Source: an uncultured Oxalobacter sp. (GTDB lineage: Bacteria > Pseudomonadota > Gammaproteobacteria > Burkholderiales > Burkholderiaceae_D). Taken from it: a DNA stretch of 64,000 nt. A program made the translations under genes and the position numbers. The stretch spans positions 124,001-188,000 of the forward strand of contig CAKQWF010000003.1 of the NCBI GenBank assembly GCA_934277985.1, given 5' to 3'. Shown piece after piece: positions 19,358 to 28,926 of this stretch; position 1 is the first letter of the stretch, and every line of letters starts with the position of its first letter. The notes under the pieces are model-generated. The model saw only the letters and a list, made by a program, of their open reading frames with translations, did no database searches and was not told the origin of the DNA.

Positions 19358-20305
19358 ATGAATGAAAACGGCTGGGAACGCGATGTTCTCGAAAAACTGA
19401 TGTTCCAGACCCTGAAAGAACAGCGGGCACGCCGCCGCTGGGGGATTTTTTTCAAGCTGACCACGATCGTTCTGGTCATTTTCGCCATTGTTTCCATCCG
19501 CAACCTGTCATTTACCGAAGGTGATGGCGCACCGGTACAGCAGCATACCGCCCTGATCGAAATCAACGGCACCATCGAACCCAACGGAAACGCTTCCGCC
19601 GCCAACATCATCAAGGCACTGGACAAGGCATATGAAGAACCGATGGCAACCGGCGTCATCCTCAAGATCAACAGTCCGGGCGGAAGTCCGGTACAGGCCG
19701 GCATGATTTATGACGAAATCCGTCGCCTGCGCCAGATCTATCCCGACAAGCCGCTGTACGTCGTCGTCGAGGAACTGTGCGCGTCCGGCGGTTACTATGT
19801 CGCTGCGGCGGCCGACAAGATCTACGTGGACAAGGCCAGCATCGTCGGTTCGATCGGCGTCATGATCAACGGCTTCGGCGTAACAGGACTGATGGACAAA
19901 CTCGGTATCGAACGCCGTCTGCTCACAGCCGGCGAATACAAGGGTTTTCTTGACCCGTTCAGCCCACAGACACCCCAGCAGGTGAAATACGCCCAATCCA
20001 TGCTGAACCAGATTCACCAGCAATTCATCGATGTCGTGCGTACCGGACGGGGAGACCGCCTGAAAGAAAACAGCGAAATTTTCAGCGGACTGGTCTTTCT
20101 GGGGCCTGAAGCCATCCGGCTAGGACTCGCCGACGAGCTGGGCACTGTGGAAAGCGTCGCCCGCGACGTCATCGCGGCACCGGAAATCGTCGATTATACC
20201 GAACAGGAAAAACTGGCGGACCGCGTCCTGAAAAAATTCGGCGCATCTGTCGGCTACGGCGCAGCCAAGGCAGGTCTGGACTGGAATCCGGTATCCGTAC
20301 AATGA
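19358..20305 (+). CDS. sppA: signal peptide peptidase-type S49 protease
   Basis: A 315-residue membrane-anchored S49 serine protease that degrades cleaved signal peptides in the cell envelope. One membrane helix is visible at about residues 30-47. The protease domain follows with INSPGGSP, the serine in CASGGYYVAAAADKIY (about Ser143), and the general-base lysine in AGEYKGFLDPF (about Lys195), as expected for the Ser/Lys dyad of the short SppA form. It is the last gene of the rluC-HAD-sppA run. A stem-loop follows at 20318. Confidence 0.92.
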   Translation: MNENGWERDVLEKLMFQTLKEQRARRRWGIFFKLTTIVLVIFAIVSIRNLSFTEGDGAPVQQHTALIEINGTIEPNGNASAANIIKALDKAYEEPMATGVILKINSPGGSPVQAGMIYDEIRRLRQIYPDKPLYVVVEELCASGGYYVAAAADKIYVDKASIVGSIGVMINGFGVTGLMDKLGIERRLLTAGEYKGFLDPFSPQTPQQVKYAQSMLNQIHQQFIDVVRTGRGDRLKENSEIFSGLVFLGPEAIRLGLADELGTVESVARDVIAAPEIVDYTEQEKLADRVLKKFGASVGYGAAKAGLDWNPVSVQ

Positions 20306-20317
20306 CACCAGCAAAAC

Positions 20318-20350
20318 GTCCGGCCAATCCGCAAAATGCTGACGCCGGAC
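20318..20350 (+). terminator. stem-loop after sppA
   Basis: A 7-bp stem GTCCGGC with GCCGGAC encloses a 19-nt loop. There is no real T tract, so termination is uncertain. Confidence 0.4.
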
Positions 20351-20459
20351 ATTTAGCAATTGCATCATTACCTGTTACTATAAGGAAATCGGTGCGAGGT
20401 GAAAGCCCGAAAGATGGTCATGTCTGATTTTGCCTTCTCATGGAGATCGTGGCGTGTCG

Positions 20460-20930
20460 ATGAACATATTTTCCGGAATACTGGCCAGTGCGGCAGCCAT
20501 ATGGCTGGTGCTGACTCCGGCTGTGGCAGAAAATACCGACATGCAGCAGACTGACCAGAGCGAACTTTCACCGCGGCAACAGCAAGCCATCCGGAACGCC
20601 TTTTCGGGATTGCACTCGAAAGCGGAACAGAAAATGGCCATGCAAATGAGCGACGCCCAGAAAGTGGCGGAAACCATGTGCCGCCCGATCGCACTGGAAT
20701 ATTTCAGGGAACGCTATGAGACAGCCGACCGCGTTTTCCTTGGTACCGGCGGTGAAGGCAGTCACACCCTTCACGGAAACAGCAGACTGACCGGAACAGG
20801 GCAGGTCAGGGAAGGTTTCAACTGGCATTATTTCACCTTCGACTGTCATCTCAACCCGGCCACAGGTTACGCCACATCGTTTTCGGCGAACCTGACGAAA
20901 ACGGAAAGTTTCCGGCGGCACCCCCTGTAA
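20460..20930 (+). CDS. small exported protein, possibly DUF930-like
   Basis: A 156-residue protein with an N-terminal signal peptide (hydrophobic core about 5-20, cleavage near PAVAE). The mature part has a helical stretch followed by a beta-rich C-terminal region with two cysteines: one in MCRPIALEYF and one in FTFDCHLN. The pattern of a cysteine helix, then a small-residue strand, then WxxFxFxC resembles the DUF930 family, whose role is unknown; this assignment is tentative. GGAG at 20442 fits either a GTG at 20454 or this ATG. It is followed 27 bp later by another exported protein. Confidence 0.6.
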   Translation: MNIFSGILASAAAIWLVLTPAVAENTDMQQTDQSELSPRQQQAIRNAFSGLHSKAEQKMAMQMSDAQKVAETMCRPIALEYFRERYETADRVFLGTGGEGSHTLHGNSRLTGTGQVREGFNWHYFTFDCHLNPATGYATSFSANLTKTESFRRHPL

Positions 20931-20957
20931 CCGGACATGTCAGGAAATAGGAATATC

Positions 20958-21686
20958 ATGCGAAAACACGATATTGCGGGCGTAATGGCCATCATATGCG
21001 GACTGGCGTTTTCAGCCGGCGCGGCCATGGCGGAAACAGCCGAACCCCCGCTGAATCCGGCCGATGCGCCTTCCGAATACCGCAAGGACAGCGCGGTCAT
21101 CGACATCAACCTGTTACGCAAGCGGATCATGGAAACGCCACGGCAAGTCAATATCTGGATCGACAACACCTACGGCTTCCAGTTCATCTATCCTGCACAT
21201 ATCAAACCGGAACGGAAATTCACAGCCGATTCTTTCCAGAACGGCAACTGGAGCTGGTTCGGTGAAAAAGACCAGGGACACCCGCTGGTTTCGCTGGCAC
21301 TGCCCGGCACCCAGCAAAAAACCACGATCGCCGAGGTCCGGATCGGTGTCAGTGACGATCCGGACACCGTCGCACAGTGTCGCAAGCTGCCTGAAAGCGC
21401 AGCACAAGACAGCCTCAAAACATTCCGTCACCGCGGCACGCTTTACACTTTCTTCAGCGGCGGCAAAACGGAAACGAACCGCTCAATTGCCGTACAAGCC
21501 TACCGCACCGTTCACCACAACCACTGTTATTCCATCGAACTGATGGCTTATGGCACCAAACCGGATACGCTCACACCGCCGGACTACGGTGCCATGAATC
21601 CGGACGAAGCCATGAACCGTCTGACCAGCCTCTGGCGACAGATGGACTTCCAGTGGCTGCCTGAAACGTCCTTGAGCCAGCCATGA
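20958..21686 (+). CDS. hypothetical exported protein
   Basis: A 242-residue protein with a signal peptide (about residues 1-24, ending AAMAE). The mature part contains NTYGFQFIYPAH and ends in a Trp-rich segment. I do not recognise a family; the single beta-rich domain resembles small envelope proteins of unknown function. ATG 20958 is preferred because GGAA lies 5-6 nt upstream; ATG 20937 is in frame. Its stop overlaps the start of the PIG-L gene by 4 bp (ATGA), so the two are probably translated together. Confidence 0.65.
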   Translation: MRKHDIAGVMAIICGLAFSAGAAMAETAEPPLNPADAPSEYRKDSAVIDINLLRKRIMETPRQVNIWIDNTYGFQFIYPAHIKPERKFTADSFQNGNWSWFGEKDQGHPLVSLALPGTQQKTTIAEVRIGVSDDPDTVAQCRKLPESAAQDSLKTFRHRGTLYTFFSGGKTETNRSIAVQAYRTVHHNHCYSIELMAYGTKPDTLTPPDYGAMNPDEAMNRLTSLWRQMDFQWLPETSLSQP

Positions 21687-22468
21687 CCGCCTTGCTCATC
21701 GCCCTGATACTGCTGGCACTGCTGCTAATCATCAGCCAGCTTTTCCGCCTTATCCGACGACATGGAAAAAACCTGCAAGAAGACAGCCGCACGCTTGCAC
21801 TTCAGGAACACGTCGCGCGGATGTTGCAGACACTGAATCTCGACCGTGCCGACAAACTCATGATCGTTGCACATCCCGATGACGAAACCATCTGGGGAGG
21901 CGGGCATCTGCTCCAGGACAAGGGGCGCTATCTTGTCGTTTGCATCACAGCCGGAACCGACCCGGTCAGGGACGATGAATTGCGCAATGCCATGGCCATA
22001 TGCGACGCCCAGTATCTCCAGCTCGGCTTTCCTGACCTTGACGCCATGAACAAACAGGATCGCTGGAAAACCGTCGGTATCGACATCCGTGCGACGCTTG
22101 CCAATATCATGACCGCCAAGGCCTGGGAAACCATCGTCACACACAACCCGCGGGGAGAATACGGACACCGCCACCACAAAATGACGAGCCGTTTCGTCAC
22201 ATCCATCTTCAAAAGAAAAATCCGGCATGGCGAACTGTATTACTTCGGTGTCTATTACAAACCGCGCCACAGCAAAAAACTCGGTCGTCACCAGCCTTTG
22301 CCAGACGACATCGTCGCTGTCAAGACCGGAAAAATGCTACCGGTCTATGCCAGCCAATCAGGACCGCGCAAGTCTTATGAACACATGTTCCGGTACGAAG
22401 ACTGGCTCAGACATGACCGCTGGAACGGTTTTGTCATCCTGCTGCGAAGCCGCAATATCATTCCGTAA
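21683..22468 (+). CDS. membrane-anchored PIG-L family deacetylase
   Basis: A 261-residue protein of the LmbE/PIG-L zinc deacetylase family, which removes N-acetyl groups from sugars such as N-acetylglucosamine linked to lipids or small molecules. The N-terminal 22 residues form one membrane anchor. The metal site is AHPDDETIWGGGH (His64, Asp66, Asp67) and the second part is NPRGEYGHRHH. The catalytic domain is expected in the periplasm or cytoplasm depending on anchor orientation, which I cannot fix. It is translationally coupled to the upstream exported protein. The substrate is unknown; envelope glycan or glycolipid is an inference. Confidence 0.85.
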   Translation: MTALLIALILLALLLIISQLFRLIRRHGKNLQEDSRTLALQEHVARMLQTLNLDRADKLMIVAHPDDETIWGGGHLLQDKGRYLVVCITAGTDPVRDDELRNAMAICDAQYLQLGFPDLDAMNKQDRWKTVGIDIRATLANIMTAKAWETIVTHNPRGEYGHRHHKMTSRFVTSIFKRKIRHGELYYFGVYYKPRHSKKLGRHQPLPDDIVAVKTGKMLPVYASQSGPRKSYEHMFRYEDWLRHDRWNGFVILLRSRNIIP

Positions 22469-22820
22469 CTTCCTTGGCCAGCCTACGCGTCTTCATACCA
22501 TCCGATGCCCCCATACTTCATGCCGTTCGACGGCAAGTTCCGTCGCTTCGATGGGCGGAAAAGATCGTATCATGTCTGACTCTCGTCCTCGCATGAACAA
22601 TACCTGTTAGCTTTCATCGGAAAGCGGGGCAGGTAACAGCGTTTCGGCATACCGGCCCGAACTGCCGTTCCCGTTACACCGTCATTCTTACCAGATCGGC
22701 AATTCATACAATGAAAATATAAATTGCAAACCAAAAAAGTATTTTTTATATAGATAATGGCGCGCTAGACTATCAACAAACAGTCGAAGCATTTTGCTTT
22801 TCCGAAAAGAAAGAAAAATC
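22469..22820 (+). other. intergenic region with promoter for the BASS-type transporter
   Basis: About 350 bp without a gene. A hairpin (GCTTTC with GAAAGC, outer CTGTTA with TAACAG) lies at 22605-22640 but has no T run. A sigma-70 promoter, TTGCAA (22724-22729) and TATATA (22747-22752) with a 17-nt spacer, precedes the next gene by about 70 nt. Confidence 0.6.
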
Positions 22821-23726
22821 ATGAACGTCATTATCACATTCATCAAAAACTGGACGTTGCCGCTTGCCATCGTCGTCGGCGCGATCGGTTTTCCCTTATG
22901 GAGACATTTCGGTGCACTGGTGCCTTATTTCATTTTCACCATGCTGCTTTTGACATTTTGCAAAATGCCGTTTTCCAGCCTGCGTTTCCGCCCGCTGCAC
23001 TGGTTACAAGTCGTACTGCAAATCGGTGGCGCGATCGTCGTCTATTTCATCCTCAAACCGGTAAACACATTGTTTGCCGAAGCGGCCATGGTCTGCATCA
23101 TGACGCCGACAGGCACCGCCGCGGCCGTCATCACGCAAAAACTGGGCGGCAATCCCGGCAGTCTGACCAGTTACATGGTGCTGTCGAATCTGGCGACAGC
23201 GATTGCCGCACCGCTGTTTTTTCCACTCATCCATCCCATGGAAAACGGCATCGGATTTATACCTGCCTTTTTCCTCATTTCGCAAAAAGTATTCCCCGTA
23301 CTGGTCTTGCCGCTGCTGACCGCATGGTTTCTGAAACGATATGTCCCCGCCATCCAGACCAAACTGGCCCGCTGGCAGGAAGCCGCCTTTTACCTGTGGG
23401 GGGTTACGCTGATGATCGTGATCGGAAAAACCGTCCATACGCTCGTTAATGAACCGTCGGATCATATGACGGCCATCTGGCTCGGCGGCCTTGCCATGGC
23501 CGTTTGCTGTGTCCTGTTCACATTCGGTAAATGGCTTGGCGTTTTTTTCGGTGAACGCATCACCAGTGGACAGGCGCTCGGCCAGAAAAACGCCCTTCTG
23601 GCCGCATGGTTGGCACAAACGTACCTCACCCCCATCGTCGCCGTCAGCGCCAGCGCCTATATCGTCTGGCAAAACCTGTTCAACGCCTGGCAGCTCTGGA
23701 TGGAACGCAGAAAAACGGCCCCCTAA
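22821..23726 (+). CDS. bile acid:sodium symporter (BASS) family transporter-like protein
   Basis: A 301-residue inner-membrane protein with eight to ten hydrophobic helices. It has the overall look of the bile acid:sodium symporter/arsenite-efflux (BASS) superfamily: two similar halves, a helix-break MTPTGTAAAVITQKLGGNPGS in the middle and GQALGQKNALLAAWLAQTY near the end, which correspond to the crossed discontinuous helices of this fold. The substrate cannot be inferred; relatives carry organic acids, pantoate or steroids. Start 22821 was chosen because it opens directly into a membrane helix. Confidence 0.75.
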   Translation: MNVIITFIKNWTLPLAIVVGAIGFPLWRHFGALVPYFIFTMLLLTFCKMPFSSLRFRPLHWLQVVLQIGGAIVVYFILKPVNTLFAEAAMVCIMTPTGTAAAVITQKLGGNPGSLTSYMVLSNLATAIAAPLFFPLIHPMENGIGFIPAFFLISQKVFPVLVLPLLTAWFLKRYVPAIQTKLARWQEAAFYLWGVTLMIVIGKTVHTLVNEPSDHMTAIWLGGLAMAVCCVLFTFGKWLGVFFGERITSGQALGQKNALLAAWLAQTYLTPIVAVSASAYIVWQNLFNAWQLWMERRKTAP

Positions 23727-23826
23727 ACCGGCGCAGGCCGGAAAAGGGCTGCCAGAGAGAAACAGTCGTCAGAAAAAGGCTCAGGATGTATCATTGCCCC
23801 TGTTTTCAACGAATGCAGCCAATTCC

Positions 23827-24804
23827 ATGAACGGAGACCTGTTTTCACCACGGCAGCCAGACCTTTTCGATACCGGCCAGGTACAGCCACAGGCCGAAGC
23901 CCACCGCAAGGAACGTCCGCCCATCCGTGATCGCCTCAGGCGTCTCATTGCCCAGACAGATGATTTCCGTCTGCTGGAACGTATTCCGGTAACGAAACCC
24001 GGACTGGTTTTACCATATGAACTGGCAAAAGCCGTCGGAGACGAACGACCCATCGTATTTCTGGATACGGAAACCACCGGACTGTCTGCCGACTCGGACG
24101 TCATTATCGAACTCGGCCTTGTTCGTGCATCGTATTCGCCCTCCGCGAAAAAACTTGTCTCCATCGACCGTATCGTCAGCGCCTACGAAGATCCGGGCAA
24201 ACCGCTTTCGCCATTCATCACGGAACTGACCGGCCTCACCGACGATATGGTGCGAGGCAAGCATATCGATGAAAAAACCGTCGCCAGCTGTCTGGAGAAC
24301 GCATCCCTGATCGTGGCCCACAACGCCTCGTTCGACCGGCCGTTTTTCGAAAAACGCTTTACGGGCTTCGATGACATGAACTGGGCCTGCTCGCTGGAAG
24401 GCATCGACTGGAACCGGCTCGGTTTTTCACGCCGAAAGCTGGAAGACCTGTCGCTCAAATCCGGATATTTCTACGAAGCCCATCGCGCCACTATCGACTG
24501 TCTGGCACTGGCGTGGCTGCTGCATATCCATCCTGACGCGATGGCCGACCTGCTTGAACAGGCCGGCCGAAAAACCATTACCGTCCATGCGTTCGGCGCT
24601 CCCTTCGAAGTGCGCGATACACTGAAAACCCGCGGTTACCGCTGGCATGACGGGACATCAGGCGCCAACAGGCACTGGTGGAAAGAAATTCCCGAAACCG
24701 CACTCGAAGAAGAGAAAAATTTTCTGGACGAGCTGTACCCCAACGGTTCGGACCGTGCGGGTTTTGAAACAAGGACAGCTGCCGACCGTTTCAAACGCCG
24801 TTAA
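23827..24804 (+). CDS. DEDDh 3'-5' exonuclease domain protein
   Basis: A 325-residue protein with a DnaQ-like exonuclease domain at about residues 72-240. Exo I is FLDTETTGL (Asp80, Glu82), Exo II is HNASFDRPF, and Exo III is the YEAHRATIDCLALAWLL region with His and Asp five residues apart, so all DEDDh residues are present. The C-terminal about 80 residues contain VRDTLKTRGYRWH and form a small extra domain found in some stand-alone exonucleases. The N-terminal 70 residues are charged. The start is uncertain, since no good ribosome binding site precedes 23827. It converges with the flavodoxin gene, overlapping it by 14 bp. Confidence 0.85.
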   Translation: MNGDLFSPRQPDLFDTGQVQPQAEAHRKERPPIRDRLRRLIAQTDDFRLLERIPVTKPGLVLPYELAKAVGDERPIVFLDTETTGLSADSDVIIELGLVRASYSPSAKKLVSIDRIVSAYEDPGKPLSPFITELTGLTDDMVRGKHIDEKTVASCLENASLIVAHNASFDRPFFEKRFTGFDDMNWACSLEGIDWNRLGFSRRKLEDLSLKSGYFYEAHRATIDCLALAWLLHIHPDAMADLLEQAGRKTITVHAFGAPFEVRDTLKTRGYRWHDGTSGANRHWWKEIPETALEEEKNFLDELYPNGSDRAGFETRTAADRFKRR

Positions 24805-25330
24805 CTTTCATGGCAGATTCCGTCTTTTGCAGCCATGCCCGGATCGCCTGATCCGCCCGGTCGCAACGGCTGCCGTACACCGCCAGTCCATCCAGTACCC
24901 GCACCCCCGGACAACACCGGCGGATATACGAGACACTGTCGCCCATTCCGCTGCCTTCATGTGTACAGAACGGAATCACCGTCTTGCCGGAAAAATCATA
25001 TTTTTCCAGAAAGGTCAGCACCGGCATCGGCATCACGCCCCACCAGATCGGATACCCCAGATACACGATATCGTACCGTTCCACCGGACATGGTGGGCCC
25101 GACAGTTCAGGGCGTGCATTGTCTTGCAACTCTTTTTGCGCCAGTTCGGTCGTTTCATGATAATCGGCGGGGTAGGGATGCAAGGGTTCGATACGAAACA
25201 GTTCACCTCCTGTGATTTGCCGGATTTTTTTCGCGACGACCTGTGTATTGCCTTCCGCCAGATCGACAATGCGCCCGTCGCGATAGTTTTCCCCATCCCT
25301 TGAATAATACGCAATCAGTACGTTCGCCAT
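24791..25330 (-). CDS. flavodoxin
   Basis: A 179-residue flavodoxin-fold electron carrier that binds FMN. The N-terminal strand and phosphate loop read VLIAYYSRDGENY, a variant of the T/S-x-T-G-x-T loop where the pattern is less strict, as in the YqcA/flavodoxin-4 group. YLGYPIWWGVMPMP gives the aromatic FMN-contact region and FCTHEGSGMG the third loop. A very strong ribosome binding site GGAGGT precedes ATG 25330, so this start is clear; 16 upstream in-frame codons are excluded. No redox partner is adjacent. Confidence 0.85.
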   Translation of the reverse strand: MANVLIAYYSRDGENYRDGRIVDLAEGNTQVVAKKIRQITGGELFRIEPLHPYPADYHETTELAQKELQDNARPELSGPPCPVERYDIVYLGYPIWWGVMPMPVLTFLEKYDFSGKTVIPFCTHEGSGMGDSVSYIRRCCPGVRVLDGLAVYGSRCDRADQAIRAWLQKTESAMKVNGV

Positions 25331-25481
25331 AGTCACCTCCATCACGCTGTCTATATATATGGCACGATCCGTGAACAAGAATACCTGCCGGTGCGATGTA
25401 ACGAAAGCAACGAAAATATCCGGTTATTGCCTGATCCTCTCTACCTTGAAACCAGGGAAAACCTGTTCAAACGTTCCCGTT

Positions 25482-26393
25482 TCAACTTCGGCGAAGCGTC
25501 TTCAGGATATTGAGGGAAGAGAGCAGAATGCCGCCGATAATCAGCACACCACCGGTGATCTGTGAAAACGAGACTTGTTCATGCAAAAAGACCACAGCTT
25601 CCAGACTGCTGAAGAGCGGAATACTGTAATAGACGATACCGGCCCGTGCCGCACCGATATATTCGACAGAACGGTTCCAGAGCAGATAACCCGTCAGTGT
25701 CGGAATCGCTGCAATATAAAGCATGATGAGCATCGTCATGCCGTCCGGCAGGACATAATCCGGACGGATGGCTGACACCGCCATCATGGGAGAGAGCGCC
25801 AGCACGCTGCAAACCAGCATCGCCATCATGAAAACCTTCTGGGGCAGGGCGGCAGGACGCCGCCTGACCAGCATACTGTATATCGCAAACAGAAACGCCG
25901 CCACCAGCATCCACAAATCACCCATCGTAAACGACAGATCGGCCAAATGACGCCAGTCACCATCCAGCACCAGCACGACAACGCCGGTCACGGCGACAGC
26001 CAGCCCGACAAACTGGAGCGGCGACAACCGTTCGCCCATGAACGTACATGCCAGAAATGCCATGAAAACCGGTGCCGTCGCCGCGATCAGCGACATATTG
26101 GTGGCATCTGTCGTATGTCCCGCTTCAAACATCAAAATACTGTATGCCGAAAATCCCAGAACCCCGGCAGGCAAGAGCCATTTCCAGTTATCGCATACCA
26201 GTGACCAGTGTGTCTTCAGGGCCGTCAGGCCGAAAGGCACCATACACAAAAACGTGAACAACCAGCGCCAGAACGCCAACTCGACCGGCGACAGACTCTC
26301 CGGCAATACCCTGACCAGGGGGAAAACGGTACTCCATAGCACAGTCGCCAGCAAAGCCAGCCAGTAACCCCGTGCCGTCTCGGAAAAACGCAT
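25482..26393 (-). CDS. EamA/DMT-family permease
   Basis: A 303-residue inner-membrane protein with ten predicted helices arranged as two EamA repeats (about residues 8-140 and 155-295), the mark of the drug/metabolite transporter superfamily (RhaT/YdcZ-like). ATVLWSTVFPLVRVLPESLSP is a typical start of EamA members, and GALLLS-like and LNILKTLRRS end the protein. These proteins often export amino acids or metabolites, but the substrate is unknown here. It is divergent from the acid phosphatase gene. Confidence 0.87.
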   Translation of the reverse strand: MRFSETARGYWLALLATVLWSTVFPLVRVLPESLSPVELAFWRWLFTFLCMVPFGLTALKTHWSLVCDNWKWLLPAGVLGFSAYSILMFEAGHTTDATNMSLIAATAPVFMAFLACTFMGERLSPLQFVGLAVAVTGVVVLVLDGDWRHLADLSFTMGDLWMLVAAFLFAIYSMLVRRRPAALPQKVFMMAMLVCSVLALSPMMAVSAIRPDYVLPDGMTMLIMLYIAAIPTLTGYLLWNRSVEYIGAARAGIVYYSIPLFSSLEAVVFLHEQVSFSQITGGVLIIGGILLSSLNILKTLRRS

Positions 26394-26595
26394 CGGAAAA
26401 ACAAACCCGGATATAAAGAAAATACCGCATGTTACACTACCTGTGCGACATACAGCGCATCCTTTTGCCATACCGCAGACCTTGCCTGTCCGTTTTCAGC
26501 CATTGACCAGTATGTTTGCCCGAAAACAAACCGGCAACGTAACGGCATTGGCACAATCAGGCCATCCATTACCCCAACGAAACGGCAGGTTCATC

Positions 26596-27813
26596 ATGAA
26601 ACCTTTCTCCCGATACCTCGCAAACATGCTGATCGTCGCCATCTCCTGTACCGCGACCATCCATGCAACGCCGGTTGCAGAAACGCACAAGCCACAGGAA
26701 CAACTGATACGCTCCGTCATTCTCAGCCGTCACGGTGTACGCTCGCCTACCCAGGCTCCGGAAAAACTGGCTGCATGGGCCGACAAGCCATGGCCTGCCT
26801 GGCCAGTCGCTCCCGGCGAACTGACGCCACGCGGGTACGAACTGGTATTGGCACAATGGCGTGCGCTCAAACCGGAACTGTCAAAATACGCCCTGTTGCC
26901 GGAAAACGGATGCCCGGCACCGGAACACTATTCACTGATCGCCGACAAGGATCAGCGAACCGTCCGGACGGCCATGGCCATTTCCGAAGGACTTTTTCCG
27001 AACTGCGGTATCGAACCGGAACAGGGAAGCCGATATAACCGTTTGTTTCATCCCGATGCCACCGCATACAAACACCTCGACAGACAAGCTGCACTGGAAG
27101 AAGTCCGTGACAGGCTTCAGGCCCTTGAAAACGATCCTGCCATTACATCCGCACTTGACCGGATACAGGAAATCACCGGCTGTTGCAGCATACCTTCACA
27201 ACAACGACAAAACATTCCGCTTGAAAAACTGGCGACCATGATTTCCATCAATACCGCCAATGCACGGTTCGCCATCACCGGAAAATGGCCGATCGCTTCC
27301 ACACTGGCTGAAATCATGTTACTGGAATACGGGCAATGGCCCGGCAAGAATGCGGGATGGGGACAGGCCGATCAAACCGTTTTGCAAGAAATCGTCCCGC
27401 TGCATGACAGGATATTCGACGCGATCCACCGCACTCCCGCGCTGGCGAAAGCCGGCAACAGCGAGCTGTTGCGTCATATCCGGGATACCCTGCTGTCGGA
27501 CACATCGCCTGCATTGTCCATACTCGTCGGACACGACACGAATATCGCCGGTATCGGCGGATTGCTGGATATAGGCTGGAATCTGCCGGGGCAGGGACCC
27601 AATTCCATCTTTCCGGGCAGTTTCATCCATTTCGGACTCTGGCAAAAAGCGGACGGCAGCCGTGAAGTCCGTATCGACTACCATGCACCGACCTATCTGA
27701 CACTGCATACCGAACCGGCGCCTGTGGTCCTACCGGAATACGTACACGCAAGCAAACCGGCCTATACACCGGAAGTTTTTTCACAGACTGTCGACGACGC
27801 CTGTGCACCATAA
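26596..27813 (+). CDS. histidine acid phosphatase (AppA/phytase-like)
   Basis: A 405-residue exported acid phosphatase of histidine phosphatase clade 2. The signal peptide covers about residues 1-25. The catalytic RHGVRSPT (Arg45, His46) is followed near residue 314 by GHDTN, the HD proton-donor pair. Similarity to E. coli AppA suggests a periplasmic phosphatase acting on glucose 1-phosphate or inositol hexakisphosphate; the exact substrate is not given by these motifs. Several cysteines (for example CCSIP) could form disulfides as in AppA. ATG 26596 opens the signal peptide; an upstream in-frame ATG (26443) adds 51 residues without signal-sequence character. Confidence 0.87.
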   Translation: MKPFSRYLANMLIVAISCTATIHATPVAETHKPQEQLIRSVILSRHGVRSPTQAPEKLAAWADKPWPAWPVAPGELTPRGYELVLAQWRALKPELSKYALLPENGCPAPEHYSLIADKDQRTVRTAMAISEGLFPNCGIEPEQGSRYNRLFHPDATAYKHLDRQAALEEVRDRLQALENDPAITSALDRIQEITGCCSIPSQQRQNIPLEKLATMISINTANARFAITGKWPIASTLAEIMLLEYGQWPGKNAGWGQADQTVLQEIVPLHDRIFDAIHRTPALAKAGNSELLRHIRDTLLSDTSPALSILVGHDTNIAGIGGLLDIGWNLPGQGPNSIFPGSFIHFGLWQKADGSREVRIDYHAPTYLTLHTEPAPVVLPEYVHASKPAYTPEVFSQTVDDACAP

Positions 27814-27868
27814 CCCTGCCGCCGCATGAAATGCCCGGAAACGGTCATGCAAGGGCAGGGCATGCGGC

Positions 27869-28450
27869 CTAGATTTCGCGGGCATGCACCATATCGCTGC
27901 TGACGACGAAATTGCCGCCGCCAAGGTGGTGGATCGTATGCAGATCGCGGTTTTCCTTCGTGAAATTCCACAATCCGTCCCTGAAAATACGTTCGTCGGC
28001 CGCCGCGGAAACCACTTCGCCAAAACAGGTATCGTAACGTTCCTGTGGTCCGGGTTCCGGCAACAGACGGCACTCCATCCAGGCCACACATCCTTTTTCG
28101 ATCACAGGAATATCGAGTTCCGGACTCTTTTCCACAGCAAGATTGAACTGCGTGAATTTGTCCATCTCGCGCCCCGAAACGCTGCCGACGGCATAAACCT
28201 GATTGACGATGGAAACCGTCGGTACACAAACCGCAAACACACCGCTTTCCTCGATCAGGGAACGGGTATAGGCATCCTTGTTGATGACAACGACCAGACG
28301 CGGCGGATCGAATTCCACAAGCGTCGACCACGCCGCGGTCATCACATTGCGCTTCTTGCCATCCTTGCTGCGGCTGGTGACCATAATCGTCGGACCATGA
28401 TTGATCAGTCTGGTCGCATATTCAAGAGGTACAGGACGGAATCCACTCAT
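27869..28450 (-). CDS. flavin reductase family protein
   Basis: A 193-residue protein of the FMN-binding split-barrel flavin reductase family (DIM6/NTAB group). It opens with PVPLEYATRLINHGPTIMVTS, followed by NVMTAAWSTLVEFDPPRLVVVIN, and has YTRSLIEESGVFAVCVP in the middle. Such proteins bind FMN and either reduce free flavin or serve as oxidoreductases; the electron donor and partner are unknown. A good ribosome binding site (AAAGGA) precedes ATG 28450. It is convergent with the acid phosphatase gene. Confidence 0.85.
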   Translation of the reverse strand: MSGFRPVPLEYATRLINHGPTIMVTSRSKDGKKRNVMTAAWSTLVEFDPPRLVVVINKDAYTRSLIEESGVFAVCVPTVSIVNQVYAVGSVSGREMDKFTQFNLAVEKSPELDIPVIEKGCVAWMECRLLPEPGPQERYDTCFGEVVSAAADERIFRDGLWNFTKENRDLHTIHHLGGGNFVVSSDMVHAREI

Positions 28451-28926
28451 TTTTTCATTCCTTTCAAAAGTCTTCGACAAAGAAGCGACGATCCCGGACG
28501 GAAAAACGGCATGCACATCTTCCTGCACGACACCGTTTCCAAAAACCACCCGTATCCGGTTACCGGCTTACAGCATGATAACATCGCAACGCCATCGCAA
28601 ACGTATTCTTTCCGTACTTTTCCCTCTGAAAAACCTTCATCCAGTCGTCACATGCCATTCACGAAAACAGCAAGCGGGACTGTGCATACCAAAGATCGGA
28701 ACGACACGGCAAAACGGAACGAATACCCCGAATCCCGCCACACAGATCCCGCATCATAAAAAGACAGGTACCATGCTCAACATCGCATACAGTGAAAAAA
28801 TATCCGGTATGCGTCAACGCATTCGGGAAAAAACCGTTTTCCAAACAGCGGCTTTCAGCTTAAAATGCCGGTTTGACAACATCCATATCGTTTTCGACAA
28901 CGATCATACAGAAAAGGAAACATAGC
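28451..28926 (+). other. intergenic region before purC
   Basis: About 480 bp between divergent genes, without a gene I can support. TTGACA at 28873-28878 is a perfect -35 element, but no good -10 lies 17 nt downstream. I see no PurR-type or riboswitch motif. Confidence 0.4.

Noticed and set aside
20380..20425. Riboswitch-like GGTGCGAGGTGAAAGCCCG before the small exported protein
   Set aside because: It recalls parts of cobalamin-type leaders but lacks the conserved core boxes; not enough to name.
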